From the NCBI GenBank assembly GCA_963978895.1, contig OZ022247.1:8360947-8424946 (forward strand): 64,000 nucleotides of DNA, in the 5' to 3' direction. Below, piece after piece: positions 36,300 through 59,800 of this stretch. A model generated the notes under the pieces. It saw nothing but the letters and a program-made list of their open reading frames with translations. It searched no databases and was not told the origin of the DNA. Source of the DNA: Erpobdella octoculata (lineage: Eukaryota > Annelida > Clitellata > Hirudinida > Erpobdellidae). Made by a program: the position numbers and the translations under genes. Each line of letters begins with the position of its first letter. Positions within the stretch are counted from its first letter, which is position 1.

Positions 36300-37560
36300 T
36301 GAATACTAAGGGTGTCACGGTACGACTTTTTGGCTTTTCCTGTTTCGGGTTCTTGAATTTTCGGGTTCGGGTTATAAACATTTCAAAATTAAAAACTTTC
36401 GGGCTCGAGTCGGGCCTGGGTCGAGTTTGGGTAGTACCATTACAATAATAAACAACATAAGTACTACAGTAAATACTTATGTTGTTCAATCTTGTTTATA
36501 ATTTTATTTTATTTTCCTTGAATTCTGTTTAAAAGTGGGTCGTTTTCCGAAATTGGTCTAGCATTACGTATGAGCGTCGTGTTCTTATCCTAACGAATTT
36601 TGTAGCTATAACATAAAGTAAACGGTTCTTAAGTGCTCTCAAATTGCTTATTTAAAGTTAAAAATAATAAATAAAACTATAATTACAAAAAATTTTTTCC
36701 AGAAATTAGAACCAGTTATTAAAACTTATGAAAATGTATTAAAATATTGTTATAAAAAGGTAAAAGCCATGACACTTAAGGCACCGCTGCGTGAAATATA
36801 CACAAGTACAACTCAGCACTCATTTATCGAAATGAAAGGATCTGAGCCAATGTGAGTTAGAATATTCCTTTCTTAAGAAAACTATGTGCCCAAACCTGGA
36901 ATCAAATACGGGTACTACGAATATCCAAGCCGGTGTCTAAACCACTAGACCCAGACCAACTCGTTTCACAAAGGGTAGTTGTGGCTTTTTTATCATTCTT
37001 TTTAAAGATTTGTTTTAGGTATATGTATTTAGGTGCAACATAATTTTCAGTACAGGAAGATTCGCTCCAGTGGTAAACAAAATTAGCTAACTCTTCTGAC
37101 ATAGGTGATCATAATTAAACGCTATTTATCTACCCATTAACTAGCGTTCTATCTGAGTATCTGTTGAGAGGCGCTACTCATATATTGATTGAATTATACT
37201 GCAGAAAGAATGTTGTTCATGAAACAAAATGGCTGAAAATGATTTTTAATACTAAATTTCATTAGATGTACCAAGTTTTGAAAACTCCGGGATTGTTTTT
37301 AAATTGTTCAAAGCTCGGGGTTCGGGATTTAATTTCTTAAAACACCGGGGTCAGGTCGGCCCGGATTTCTCATTTTCAAAATTTTGGGTTTGGGCTCGGG
37401 TTTCTTTTTTTTAAATATCCGGTTCAGGTCGGGTTTTAATTTTTTTTAAATCGGGTTCGGGTTTCCCGTTTTCATAAGTTTGGGTTGGGATTTCCAAAAA
37501 CGACCGGGTAGTACCGAACTTCAGTTTCGGGTCGGGTACCTGTATGATAGTATTGAAATA
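36300..37560. mobile_element. Possible degenerate DNA transposon with gggtcgggt-rich ends
   Basis: It starts agggtgtcacggtacgac and ends gggtcgggtacctgtatgat. The ends are only loosely inverted, and both flanks are full of cgggttcgggt-type text while the middle is AT-rich and carries a SINE head. No clear target duplication was found. Confidence 0.35.
36890..36985 (-). mobile_element. tRNA-like SINE head
   Basis: The minus strand reads GGGTCTAGTGGTTTAGACACCGG and then CCGTATTTGATTCC at the usual A-to-B box spacing. The B box is degraded. No 3' tail can be defined. Confidence 0.45.
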
Positions 37561-40500
37561 AAACCTCCAATCAAATTTTATATGGGACAATTTAATAAAA
37601 AATCCTAAAAGTCTTCAAATTAATACTAAAACATTTCTGGCCGGTAACCCAGCCTTTATATTGGCACCATCATTTCTATGACAGTTGAAATGATGATGAC
37701 AATATTTTCATTTATCTAAACATTTCTGACAAAAAAGTGAACACATTTTATGGTTCTAAAGTTCCCTATAAATAGTTTTTATAAGCTTTCAATCTCTAAA
37801 TATTTTAAAGCAGTACTAACGAAGGCTTGTACGCCAGTAGCAACAAATAAGGAGAGCAAAACATATTCCAACACTTTTCTTCATTATTACTTGCTTATAA
37901 CTTTGTCTATACTTAAATTTTTAACAGATGATTCTGATTTAATTTTTCATTTTACTCGTTCGTAAAAACATAACGAATTAGGAAGCTGTTAACGATGAAA
38001 CGTTTCTGTGTGCTAGGTATGAAAGATATGAATTTTGTTGAGCTGACAATGCCAGCAGCCCCCGTTTCATGTAGTTCTGATCATGAATGCTGTAATAAGC
38101 TGTAACAGTTAGAAGCTGTAACAAGGCTAAGTTTAGCGCCCCCATTTAATCCGGTACCACTGTTTAATAATCTATTTCGCATCTAAAAGTAACTTTTGCA
38201 GTAATTTGTAATTATTTTCAGAAATCATGAAATTTATGTGTATAACATTATGTGAAAATGGCCATATGTGATATGGGATTACAGTATTTCTGAAATTCAT
38301 GTATAGAATTGAATAATTTTTTTAAACCTTGTGATCATGCAAATGACAGACTATACGAAGTTTAAAGTCAATGTCGTAACCAAAAAACTTTCTATTTTGA
38401 AGATGATTGAAAATTAGTGGCTTCTAAGAAATTTTGAGAAACAAAAGTTTAATATCATTAATATGTTCAATATGGCACGCTCTTCTTTATGAATCAGCGA
38501 AGCGAGGAGTTAGTTCTATTGTTAAATCTAACCAGCTTGTTCACAGCTGTGCATGGCGCCATATTATAATATTATTACATACTTAGCTGGTTTTCAGCTA
38601 ATTCCAGGGCATGCCGATCTCACACAAAAGCTGGTTGACAAGATTTTCCCTACAACGTAATAGATTTACCCTTAGGTATTTTATAATACTGAAAACAGGA
38701 CTAGAATCAGAATTTTCAGTGCTCCACAGGGGTCTAGAGCCCGAGGAGAAGGTACTAAATTGCACCCCATCTTATAAAAATCAATGATCGAAGAGAGGGT
38801 GGTAAGAGCTGTTCAACTTTTTATTGAAAAATTTCAAAGATTGGAGGGTTGAAACTGCGTCAATTTTTAATTCATATTTTGCTGAGCTCCCTAAAGTGGC
38901 ACCAATCGCACGCCTCTGTTGTGATTCTTTGATTTTAAGATATTGAATAAAAAATAATAAAATTATTACACTCTTTGATAATTCATTACCGCTTTTTTCA
39001 TAGTTGGCTACACAATGTTTTCTGTATAGAAATTATTGCTTAGTAAGATCATTTTTAGTAATGATTTTTACTAATTATATATTAATTATAAGTTTCAATT
39101 AAAAAAAGATTAAAATTGAGTTTAAACTAAGAAATCTCTTATGTTTACAAATAACTCGTCCCTTAATGTATGCAAATTTTATAAACATGAGTCACAAAAT
39201 ATGACATAAAATACCGTAACAGCATTGAAACATAATTTTAGAAATTTTTCATTAAAACGCTTTATATCCTTACTATTATTATTTTTTATTTTATGCATTA
39301 AATCATTAAAGGCAGTTTTACTAGCAGTTAGTTATTCTTTTATTACAAATTTTTAAGCTAAGAAAAAAGTTCTTTCTGAGTTTTTCAGATGTTTGAAAAA
39401 TTTCATATGATCAAGTTCGTTAGCATTTGTGACTTCAGGTGTGCCACATGTAGTTATTAGAAGTAATTATAATAAAAATCATATTAATTTAGAAAGAATC
39501 GTTCTGTTGTATAAATCGTAAATATAAACTTGAAGTTTTGGTTTTCAGAAGCACACAACATTCTTTTAACTGGAGCTGAGAAAACCAATTTTGAGTGCTG
39601 TGACAGTTTTTTTTTTCAATACCAACAGATTTAGAAACAGCAAAAGTTTTATGTCACAAAAGTGAAAGATGTTTAATATTTTGTAATAATTGCCTAATTT
39701 TTTGCAATCTGAAACAATCAGTTTTTAAATAATGAGTTTTGTAGTTTAATTAATTTTAATCTGATTTGTTTTCTTAAAAAATGTATTAATTGCGTTAAAC
39801 ATCCTGTTTCTTACATATACATTTAGCATACACATAAACAACTGAAGAAACCAAAAAAAAGATTGTTTATGCAGCATTAAAGAAACGTAGGTGCACAATT
39901 AAATTATTGACCTAGCCCCCGGTCCCTGGACGACCCTGGACAGGCATGACTGTGGTAGGAGTTAAATAAAAAGCTGCTTAGTAGATGAATAAATTCTAAC
40001 GGTCAATGAACTTTTTAAACTAAGCTCACAGCAAGCCCCCTTAGGCGATAAACTACGTCAAGTTGCGGCCTTAAACGAGTGACAAAACACTTTCAAAAAA
40101 TTAAAGAAAAATTTCAGCCACACATTATTTGAGTTTCGTCAACCTCCAGCTAAAACTGGACCTAAAATTGTCAAGGTTTTATTAAAACTTGATTTTGTAT
40201 CCATCTAAAATCTATACCATGTGTTTTAGGATTGAAATAGCAGAAATATTTTCTGTCACAAATCATAATTTGATCTCATATCCCTTCTTTATCCAGGATT
40301 GAAGCTGGTTCACATTAAGCGAGGTGCATTTGAAGTATTGTGGTTATCTTGAAAAGTTTGTTTCACCAGTGGACAGAAACTGATTAAGTATCTCTAAGTA
40401 TCTCGAGATTTATAAACAGAACTGCAATATAGCAAGAGTAAGATAACAACAGTTAAAAGGTAAATAAATGGCAGATGTTTGGTTGTAAACCATGTCAATT

Positions 40501-40691
40501 TACATAGAAATGAGCATAACTCCACTCTGATTAAAGTTTGATTCGAGGCATTCGAGGTATAAAGAAACGACTTATAAACTTTAATTCAGTTTTTGTTATA
40601 TTTCATTTCAATTAAATTAAAAAAAATTACTATATACATTTACTAATTTAATTTTGAATAAAACAATGTTTTTATTTTAAACTCTTTCATT

Positions 40692-50605
<9,914 letters not shown>

Positions 50606-51151
50606 GACTCGCTTAGCAGTTATAATTGACGAATGAACTTGTTATTCGGCTTGTAAGAAGTAAATAAACATTGGCGATATATTGAAATGTGACGTGGACT
50701 TTGTGAAACAGATTCCTTCGGCTTAAACAACAAACTTTATTTTCTGCGACGATACACCACGATAATGAAGAAATCATACTGGGAATAGCTGTATATATAT
50801 ATATATTTGTTTGACCGGGCAGTTATATAACAAGGAAAGCAATTGAAACCGAATATAACTTTCTAATCATCTACCACAACATAACAAAAATCGAAAATAT
50901 TTTTTCTATATCTCCTTCACGTGCAGTGTTACATAGAGTTTTAAGACAAGTAAATATTTGAAGCAAATATAATTTTAACTTGAAAATGAAGATGTTAATG
51001 ATGTTGCTAGAAACGGCAATGATGACGATGATGATGATGAAAACAAATGCAAGTAAGCAGATCGACAAAACAGAGAGAGAGAGACATGGTTCATAAAATA
51101 GAATGGTCATGTCTTTCATTTTCTTTCACTTCTGTTCTCATTTTCAACGAC

Positions 51152-53050
51152 TCACAGTACCTGAAGCAGTTCCTTAAGATTTTTCGAATTTTTAGCATGG
51201 TGAATGAATTCAGCTTCGGAAACGCGTCCATCCTTGTTATCGTCAGTACGTTGAATCACGTTTTTGGCTTCTTCCTTGGCAGCTTCGCCAGGGTTTGGCT
51301 TACTCTTCGCCTTATAAACAGTCTGAAAATGAAAGATAGGACAGGTATAATTGCTGAGTTAATAACGGTTTATCTCTGTTGTAGAGCTAAGTAGTTTCGG
51401 TGATTAATTGTAATAGCAAATTAATTAGACAAAGCTGCAAAAAAAAGTACTAGGCTGCGAAAAAGAAAGGGTAAAAGGTGGAGAATAGAGTAATAAATTA
51501 TTTCCTGTTTTTAATAATATTTGTATTATAGTAATGATATATTTATAAACACAACAACATTACCAATTTAACGATCCAAATAGTTTTTTTAGAATTGTTT
51601 TTTTATCGAAACGGTGACCAATAACGGCGCGTTGTTTATTTTACCGTAATCGTTTGACATGCGCTAACACCGATAGCTCCAATACCTCCAATAGCTTCAG
51701 GCTCACTCCTTCGTAACTCTTAATTCTATTCAATTGACTCCTACTTCGAGATACCGGTATTAACACCGAGATTCACAAGTAATTGCAAGTAATTTAACAA
51801 CGCGGGCTAACTGAAAACAAGAAAAGAATGAATACACAGTAGCTAAGTAGTAACGAAAAAATTAGTGTACTGTACGGGCCTATTTTTTGGGCCCGGTCCG
51901 TGCTAATTTAGGTCCGACCCAACCTGGCTCGTTTTTATAGAACTAAAGTTTCATTACTTGGCACACAAATCTTGGCTTAGCCCGGCTTGATTACAAACTC
52001 GGTCCGTTTGAAAACATTAAAATAAAAATCAAGGCCCAGCTCGACCCCTACTCTAGAAAAAATATTACCTAGTCATTCGATCTGAAATAAAAGAAATAAT
52101 GGTTGATCTAATTCAGACAAAATATTCTCCAGAAAAGCAAAATTATTTTTCTTGTACCTACATTTCATTTCATTGCACTTTACCTGATGGTTTTCTGTCG
52201 TTAATTTCTTTTTAAAAAGTAATTTAACAAGTAAGCCGTAAAAAACGAGGATTTTTCACAAATCCCTTATATTTCAAGATTTGCTGGTTTTTCATTTATT
52301 GCAAATTTTTCTTTCAAAACGACATTTTTTGAATTTATATATGCAAAAATTTATTTGTTTTTTTTTTAAATTACAGACATTTTTTTCGAAAAACTTTTAA
52401 ACTGTAATAGAATGCATTGTCATAAGGAGCAAGCCTATAGTTCAAATTTCAGTTCGATTGGATGACGGGAAGTTAGTTAATTTTCACTGTCAAGGTTTCC
52501 AGACATAAGCAAGCAAGGCCGGCAGTTATAATATTAAAAATTAGAAAAAAGTGATTAGCTAGTCTGTTGGAAATTTATTTATTTTTTAATTATATTAATT
52601 TTATAATAAAAATATCATTAAAAACGCCGTAAATAATTTATTACGTTTTTCTCTACCATTACCAAAGAAAGTACTAACTGTCAACACTTTGACGATTTCG
52701 GCCTCGGTTAGATAACCGTTTCCATCGTTGTCATACAGCTTAAAAGCCCAAAGTAGTTTTTCCTCCGCACTTCCCCTGGCGGCCACGCTGAGCGTCAAGA
52801 CGAACTCCTTGAAATCGACAACGCCACTGTGATCCTTGTCGTACTGGTCAAAGACCAAATCACAGAACTCTTTGGCGTCACCTTCTGCTCCAAACATCTT
52901 TTTGTAAAGCGTCTCGAACTGGGCTTTGTTGATCAAGCCGTGTGGAAAGTCTTTCTTGAATTTGGTGAAAAAGGCCTGAATCTCAGAGGCAGAAAATTTG
53001 GTACCTTTTGCCAATTCTTTGAAATCGGGCTTCTCGTTTGCGTTTCCCAT
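51152..53050 (-). CDS. Neuronal calcium sensor/recoverin-like EF-hand protein (2 coding exons)
   Basis: Exon 1 is 52679-53050 and exon 2 is 51152-51322 (TGA at 51152-51154). They join in phase 0 to give 180 aa, close to the family's 190 or so. The start MGNANEK is a typical N-myristoylation sequence, so the protein probably cycles to membranes. The first EF-hand is degenerate (KDFPHGLINKAQF). EF2 (DKDHSGVVDFKE), EF3 (DNDGNGYLTEAE) and EF4 (DDNKDGRVSEAE) have full sets of Ca-coordinating positions. The family member cannot be named: the sequence is diverged from NCS-1, hippocalcin and neurocalcin, and the usual CPxG of EF1 is replaced by FPHG. The intron (51323-52678) holds a degraded Helitron-like repeat near 52200-52540. 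A 5' UTR exon was not located. Confidence 0.9.
52215..52540 (-). repeat. Dispersed repeat copy, partner of 14040-14445
   Basis: It has the same order of segments as 14040-14445 (gtaagccgtaaaaaac, ttttcatttattgcaaa, cataaggagcaagcctata, gggaagttagttaattttcac). It lies in the intron of the calcium-sensor gene. Confidence 0.55.
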
Positions 53051-53711
53051 TCTGCATATTTTTTTTTACAAAATACCCATAATAAATTAAAAACAATTCA
53101 TAAATTGAATTCGATTGAATTAATACAACACCTGTAGCATGGTGGTTTCGTTAATGCAAAACATGGTTGAAGAAATTCACACAAGTCATAGAAATGTACT
53201 GTTATAAATCACTTTTATTTATACAAAAAGATTATCAAAATAAACCTGATCAAGAAAGAAGCTTCCCACAAGCTAAGCTGTACGAGGAACGAATGAAAAC
53301 TAGCAAGAAATTCACCGAGCGAGAAGAGAAAGCCTACAAGCTGTTCTATTTAAAACACCACCTTCATTCGCCCCACCCACCCCCCCCACTTCGTTGCGAT
53401 GATGACGCTATATTGCTTGCTTGCTTGCTTTGTAGTACGAGAGAGAAATTCTAATAAGAAAATCGGTGGTTAGCGGGCTACGATCTGTTATACACTCTCC
53501 CATCACAAGCGTTATTGAAAACAAAAACTGCCATATAATTATTTGTGTTTACACGGCTGTATCAACATCATTTATTTCAATTTACAGTAATATTGAATTG
53601 AAAAGTGAATTATTTTCAAATAATTGTTTTTATTGGTAGCACAGGCGCACAGGAGTAAATTCAAGGTGTGTCAAACAGCTAATATAATTCCCATGAATAT
53701 ACCTGCCGCTT

Positions 53712-53912
<201 letters not shown>

Positions 53913-54261
53913 ATTAAATAAATGCATCATATGTATTGTGATGACGAAGTTATTGACAACGGTGATGGTTATGAATAGTAAATAATATAAATAAAAAATT
54001 ATTAGACCAAATAAAAAAGCACCAAGCAGATACCTAAAATACAGACGGTTTGTTAACATTTGTCATATTATAAACATTTTGTGTTGAAAAAAGGCACCAT
54101 ATTTTTTGCTGGTTCAATGTTTCTGTGCCACTCCGTAGCTATAACGATCGATAAACACAAGCCATTGACAACTGTTTACAAGCTTTTATATGTATGTATA
54201 TCATAGCTTTTGCAGCTTACCAATGACAGACTACTAGCAGTCTAGCAATCATTTAATCATT

Positions 54262-54372
54262 TTTGTGGTGGTAGCTCAGTGGGCTCAGTCAGTAAGAAAG
54301 AGCATGTGTGTGTTGATAGATAAGGCAGTGTTGTCGATGGCAGTCCTGGGTTCGATTTCTTATAGAATCGTT
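54262..54372 (+). mobile_element. tRNA-like SINE head
   Basis: The sequence GGTGGTAGCTCAGTGGGCTC (A box) is followed about 70 bases on by CCTGGGTTCGATTTC (B box). The spacing and missing stems exclude a working tRNA. Confidence 0.5.
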
Positions 54373-55466
54373 ATTTGTATATGTACATGTAAGTATAGAA
54401 GTTGAAATGTGGTAAAAAATTTAATCACCGCCTGCCTCATCTGCATTTCTTATCAATCTTATTTTGATTCTCAAATCATCCCCATTACGATTGTCTCACT
54501 CTCTCTCCATTTCTACTCCTGAGGGCAGCAGGGCTTGATTTGGCATGACTAAACTGACGATCGTTAATTAGGTAAAAAATTTTAAATTAAAGTTTGAAAA
54601 GTGAAAGTAGAACTTAAATTTTAGGATTTACCTCCCCACAGTCGACTTTTTTAAAAGAAAAGTCAATTCGGTTTCACTCCACTGTTTCCTTTGGCCAAAA
54701 TTTCTCTCCTCCTGATAAGCCAAGCGGTAGCCAGTCCGACTCTGAGTGACAGTATTTTTTTTCAGACACGAGACAGCTGTAACACTTCTAACTGCAACCT
54801 TTCATTTTATATCAATTTTATTGATCGAATTTTATTTAAAAAACTTAAGAGCAATTCTGAGTTACTACAATGAATACACAAATGCCATTTAAAACTGCCA
54901 TTGAGCGCTCACGTTGTAGAAATCTAACCTCTACCAAGTTTACTTTTTTGTAATTTTTTAGTCTGTCTCGGTGACGTCACAAGGACTGGTGTCGATGTCA
55001 TCCAGTGCGGTAACTCATGGTGTCAGTCATCCCTTCACGACCTACCTAATATATTGGACCTCCAAATAAGTCGAAGATCAGGGGGGAGGTAAAAGCTAAT
55101 CAACTTTTCTTCCCCCCCCCCAAAAGGTCGATAAACGGAGAAGTGGGAGTTAGTAAACTCTAGTCTTTCTAAACAAGTTAAATCCAGTCTTTCTAAACAA
55201 ATAAAATTCCCCCCAACAATGAGAGAGGATGGGGGTGTAAAACTTAATAAACTTTTATTTACAAAAAAGTCTATTAACAGAGGGAAAGGGGTAAAAAATC
55301 TTAGACGGTCTTCAGACGGGACGGGCAGGACCTGAAATCAAGCCAGGCCGTGATTTTTGCCAAGGGTCCCTTTTTTGACGAGGAGACATGTTTGGTGATC
55401 GTACAGCGGTTGATTGAAATTGAGAGGCAGGAAGACAATGCACCTTACGCCTTATTCAATTAATAA

Positions 55467-55746
<280 letters not shown>

Positions 55747-56893
55747 ATTTTAGACCTGTGAAAACGAGCCGGGTCGCAAAAAATTCGTTCCATTAAGTAG
55801 ACTGTTGCAATAATAAAGTATAGATAAGATCAAAGCGCGGGCCAGTGCATGGAAAAAACAATCGTTAGAGATTTCCGAATTGACCTCATCCGTCCTAGAT
55901 GTTAATAGCTAATTTTTACTAACTTCGCTATATTCTCGCTGAAAGCCAGTGAATAATCTAAGAATAATCTAGTATGGGAGCCAATATAGTGAAATGATGA
56001 AAAATCTAATCATTCGAAAGGTCGCTAGGTGCTATGAGTCATAAGGGGAATACACGTAATCGATGGAAAGTGTGGGAACCTTAAAACCGATTGCTAGTCT
56101 GGGAAACCCTTTAAGAATAGAAAGAGTCTATGTCTTCTAATGATAGTTATGCCCTAATTATAGCTATGAAGTGTATGCCTCCTTATTATCATAACTGAAA
56201 TAGTCATAGTTGTGACAACTGAATCTAATATAAAAGTCTAGGACGTTCATTTTATGTTTCTATGACTGACAGAATTTAAAAAAAAATGAACGTCCAAAAC
56301 TTTTATATTTTTTCCAACTATTTCAGACATATAGCCAGATAACACAAAATAAATCCTTTTGAATTTATTTTTAAGTGTATTTTAAAATATTTTTATATAT
56401 TTTTTGTATTGCTTAACTGAATTTATTACTCAGTTATTACTTACGATTGAAGTTATTCGTAATATTTCAGTTGCTATTAATATAACAATTAACTGTCCAT
56501 TATTTTGCATTTTCAGTTAGTGTTACAGCTAACTTACACATCACTCACTGCTCACAAGTGTCATGAAAAATAATAATTTGATAATTTTTTGGTATGAATT
56601 TGATTTCAGTTAATGGAAAAAGCTAGTCTCTTTTTTAATGTCGAAGACTGGGATATGGGTAAGTGCCAGTAAATTTCTCCCAAAAAAAATTGATGACCGA
56701 GGGAGGGTTTTTAATCCGTATCTTCTTTTTTGAGCCTTCTAGTGGCGCCCGGGAACATCTGCGCCATGCTCTTTCCTTAGTGAATAGCTTACTTAAAAAA
56801 CATTTTGAGAATGCAACCATGTGGAACATAAAACAAACAATTTAAAAATCTCACAAATAAATGTATTTTATTTTCTCACACCTAATAAGAACA

Positions 56894-59800
56894 TCATAAA
56901 GATATATTTATAAAAGGAATATTTTGAGCAAAATTCAAAAGTTCTTGTAAAGTAAAGAAGTTTTTGGAGCCATTATAAACATCTATAACTTCATAGCGAG
57001 GATCCACTTCTTCAAGAGCCTGAAGTAAAAATATCAATTAATGTTCTAAATTAAAAATTCCTTATATTTCTGAATTTTTTTAGAACATCGATAAAATAAT
57101 TTTTAAAAATTAAAATCAATTCTTTTAAATTTCAAAATTTATTAAAATTTCAGAATGGAGAGTCTATATTATAAGTTTCAGCTTGATTGGATAGCAGGAA
57201 GATTGTTAATTTTAACTCAAAAGATTTGTCCACAAGACAAGCAAGAAAATACTGAATTAAGAAGAGATTTAAAAAATGCAAACTTAAAAAAAACTAAAAG
57301 AATCGTTATAAAATCACTCATTAAAAAATGCATAGATAGCATAACATACACGATAAAACCATTATATATAAACTCAAAACATATTTTTTACCTTTTTGCC
57401 GATTATAATAATGTATGGAAAACCAGTTGCAGTTGCTTGGTTGACCCGTTTACCGATAGAAAGATGAAGCCTGTCGTCAATGACAACTTCATACTGAAGA
57501 TTGGTTGAATCTGAGAGCTTGTCGTATAATGATTGACAAATTTCCCAGGTAACTTCAGATTTATATCCCTCCTGATTTTCAATAATCATAATTTATTCTA
57601 TAAGATAATTACCATAATTTATTCTACCAAATAAATAATTTATTTTATCAAATAATTATAATAATTTATTCAACCAAATGACTATCATAATTTATTCTAT
57701 AAAATAATTATCACAATTTATTCTAACAAAAAATTATAATTTATTCTATCAAATAACTATAATTTATTCTATCAAATAAATATCATAATGCATTCTATAA
57801 AATAATTGCCAATAGATCACAACACTCTAATATTTATGTATTCAACATTGTTGTTTTTTAATACACAAATGTAATTTTAAAATATGAAAAATAAACTAGA
57901 CAATACATTGTTTTAATTTTCTCCAGCCACAACCTATTGAATATTTATTACCTTCTGAGGGACCATGCATATTTGATAGGGGGCTAGTGAGGGACAGTAC
58001 TTGATTATTTCTGGAGTCGATCGTACTTCCATAGATGATGCCAACAGCCTGCTTACTCCAATTCCATAGCAACCCATAACTAATGGTCTTAAATAATTGA
58101 TATAATTTATTTAATCTGATTTGTTTAAATATTTTGAAGTCAAAATAAACATACTTTTTATTTCCAGATGGATCAATGAATTTAGCACCAAAGCTATCAG
58201 AGTACTTTGTACCTAAAATGAAAGCATGAGCAACCTGCAACAAGAAAAACTCAAAATAACAAAAAATACCCATTTTTTGAAGAAAAAAAAACAATTTTTC
58301 AATAGACAAGACCAGGCTTGCGGAGCCGCCATTTTTTTCCACGGCTAGGCTCCGGCTCCCGAAAATTTGACCGCTCCGGCTCGGCTCCCGGCTCCCTATA
58401 AAGGGGGTGTCACACGAGACAAAATTGCTGAAACATTTTTAACTGTTTATACTTACACTTTATTAGTTTATCTACTCTACTTATATGACAATTGTTAAAT
58501 ATTAAAACCGACCATTTTGTTTTTAGTCAATTTTAAATGTATACGAAAGGGTACGTTTTGTTTTTTGGCGCAGCAAAAATTTAATTTTAAATGCTTGATA
58601 AAATTATTCACAGAGTTAAAATATTTTTACTATAAAGTTAAAATAATATGCAATTTAAAAAATTGTAATTATTTTATAAGAATATAAACACTCATCAAAC
58701 GAAAGCAAATCTTGAAGGGCATCTCGAGTGTGTATTTGGAACACAATTGTATTAATTTTTAATGCAGTTTTAAAAATTTTGAATAAAATAAAAAAAAGTC
58801 CAAAAATAACAATGTAACCAAAAACAGAGTTTGGCAGGTAAACAAACTAAAACGAAACGAAAACAATTCATTAAAGATTTCTTGTGGTGATGTGCGCGCG
58901 CGCTATCATTTGATTGAAGGCTGTTGCTGTTGTGACGTTTGTAAAATATTAAAACATTTCAAATTTGAGGGAGATAAACAATCAAATAATTTTAGAATTT
59001 CAAAGCTTTTCATCTTGAAAAAATTCTGCTCATATAAAAAAAGTTTGGGAGCCGGAGCCGTCAGATATTTTCGGCTCTGGCTCCCACAAAAATTAGCGGC
59101 TCCACAAGCCTGGACAAGACAAATAAAATGAAATAGCAAGAAAGATAATGAAGTTACCTCAATTCCTTGGTGCTTCTGCATAGTCCCCGAACAACCAGAA
59201 ATAGAACATTTCTGGCTTTTATCATCTTTCACATCTGGTTTAAAAAAAATATATATACAAACCAGAAAAATAAATTAAAAACTATTATAAACAAAATGGC
59301 TTGAAAACACCATAGTAATGCCACTAAATCAAAAAAGTGTAATAAAATTAATTTTTCAAACCTAAAAGTTCTTTGTTGACACCATGACCACAACTATATA
59401 CAATTAAAAGTAAAACAATAGTAGATTAATATAATTCTAATAAATTTAAGTAATAAATAATTTTACTAATAAAAAAAAAACAATAAAAACTCGACTACCA
59501 ACGTGTCGCACTTGTACAGAATGTCCTCACCAACATTTGACAACAGATGAAACTCGACAGATTTGTTGCCACCCATGTTGCCACAGCTCGCTTCAACTTT
59601 TGAAATAATGTAAAATATTAAAGCTTTTATTAATTCAAATAAACCACCTCAGCCAACCACGCCTCACAACATCTGCAACCTCCTCCAAAGCCAGTCACTC
59701 ATACAGTTCAGTACAACATATTCTGTTTTTGAGACTCACACCATTGTTGTGTATAATTTTAATTTTCAAAATTCATTAAATAACATCAAGTTTTTTTTTA

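Larger units (their letters stand above)
34739..40691. other. Long AT-rich region without a recognised gene
   Basis: It contains the possible DNA transposon at 36300-37560, a SINE head and many AT-rich stretches. The missing 5' exons of gene B may lie here, but no signal-peptide exon with matching phase was identified. Confidence 0.5.
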
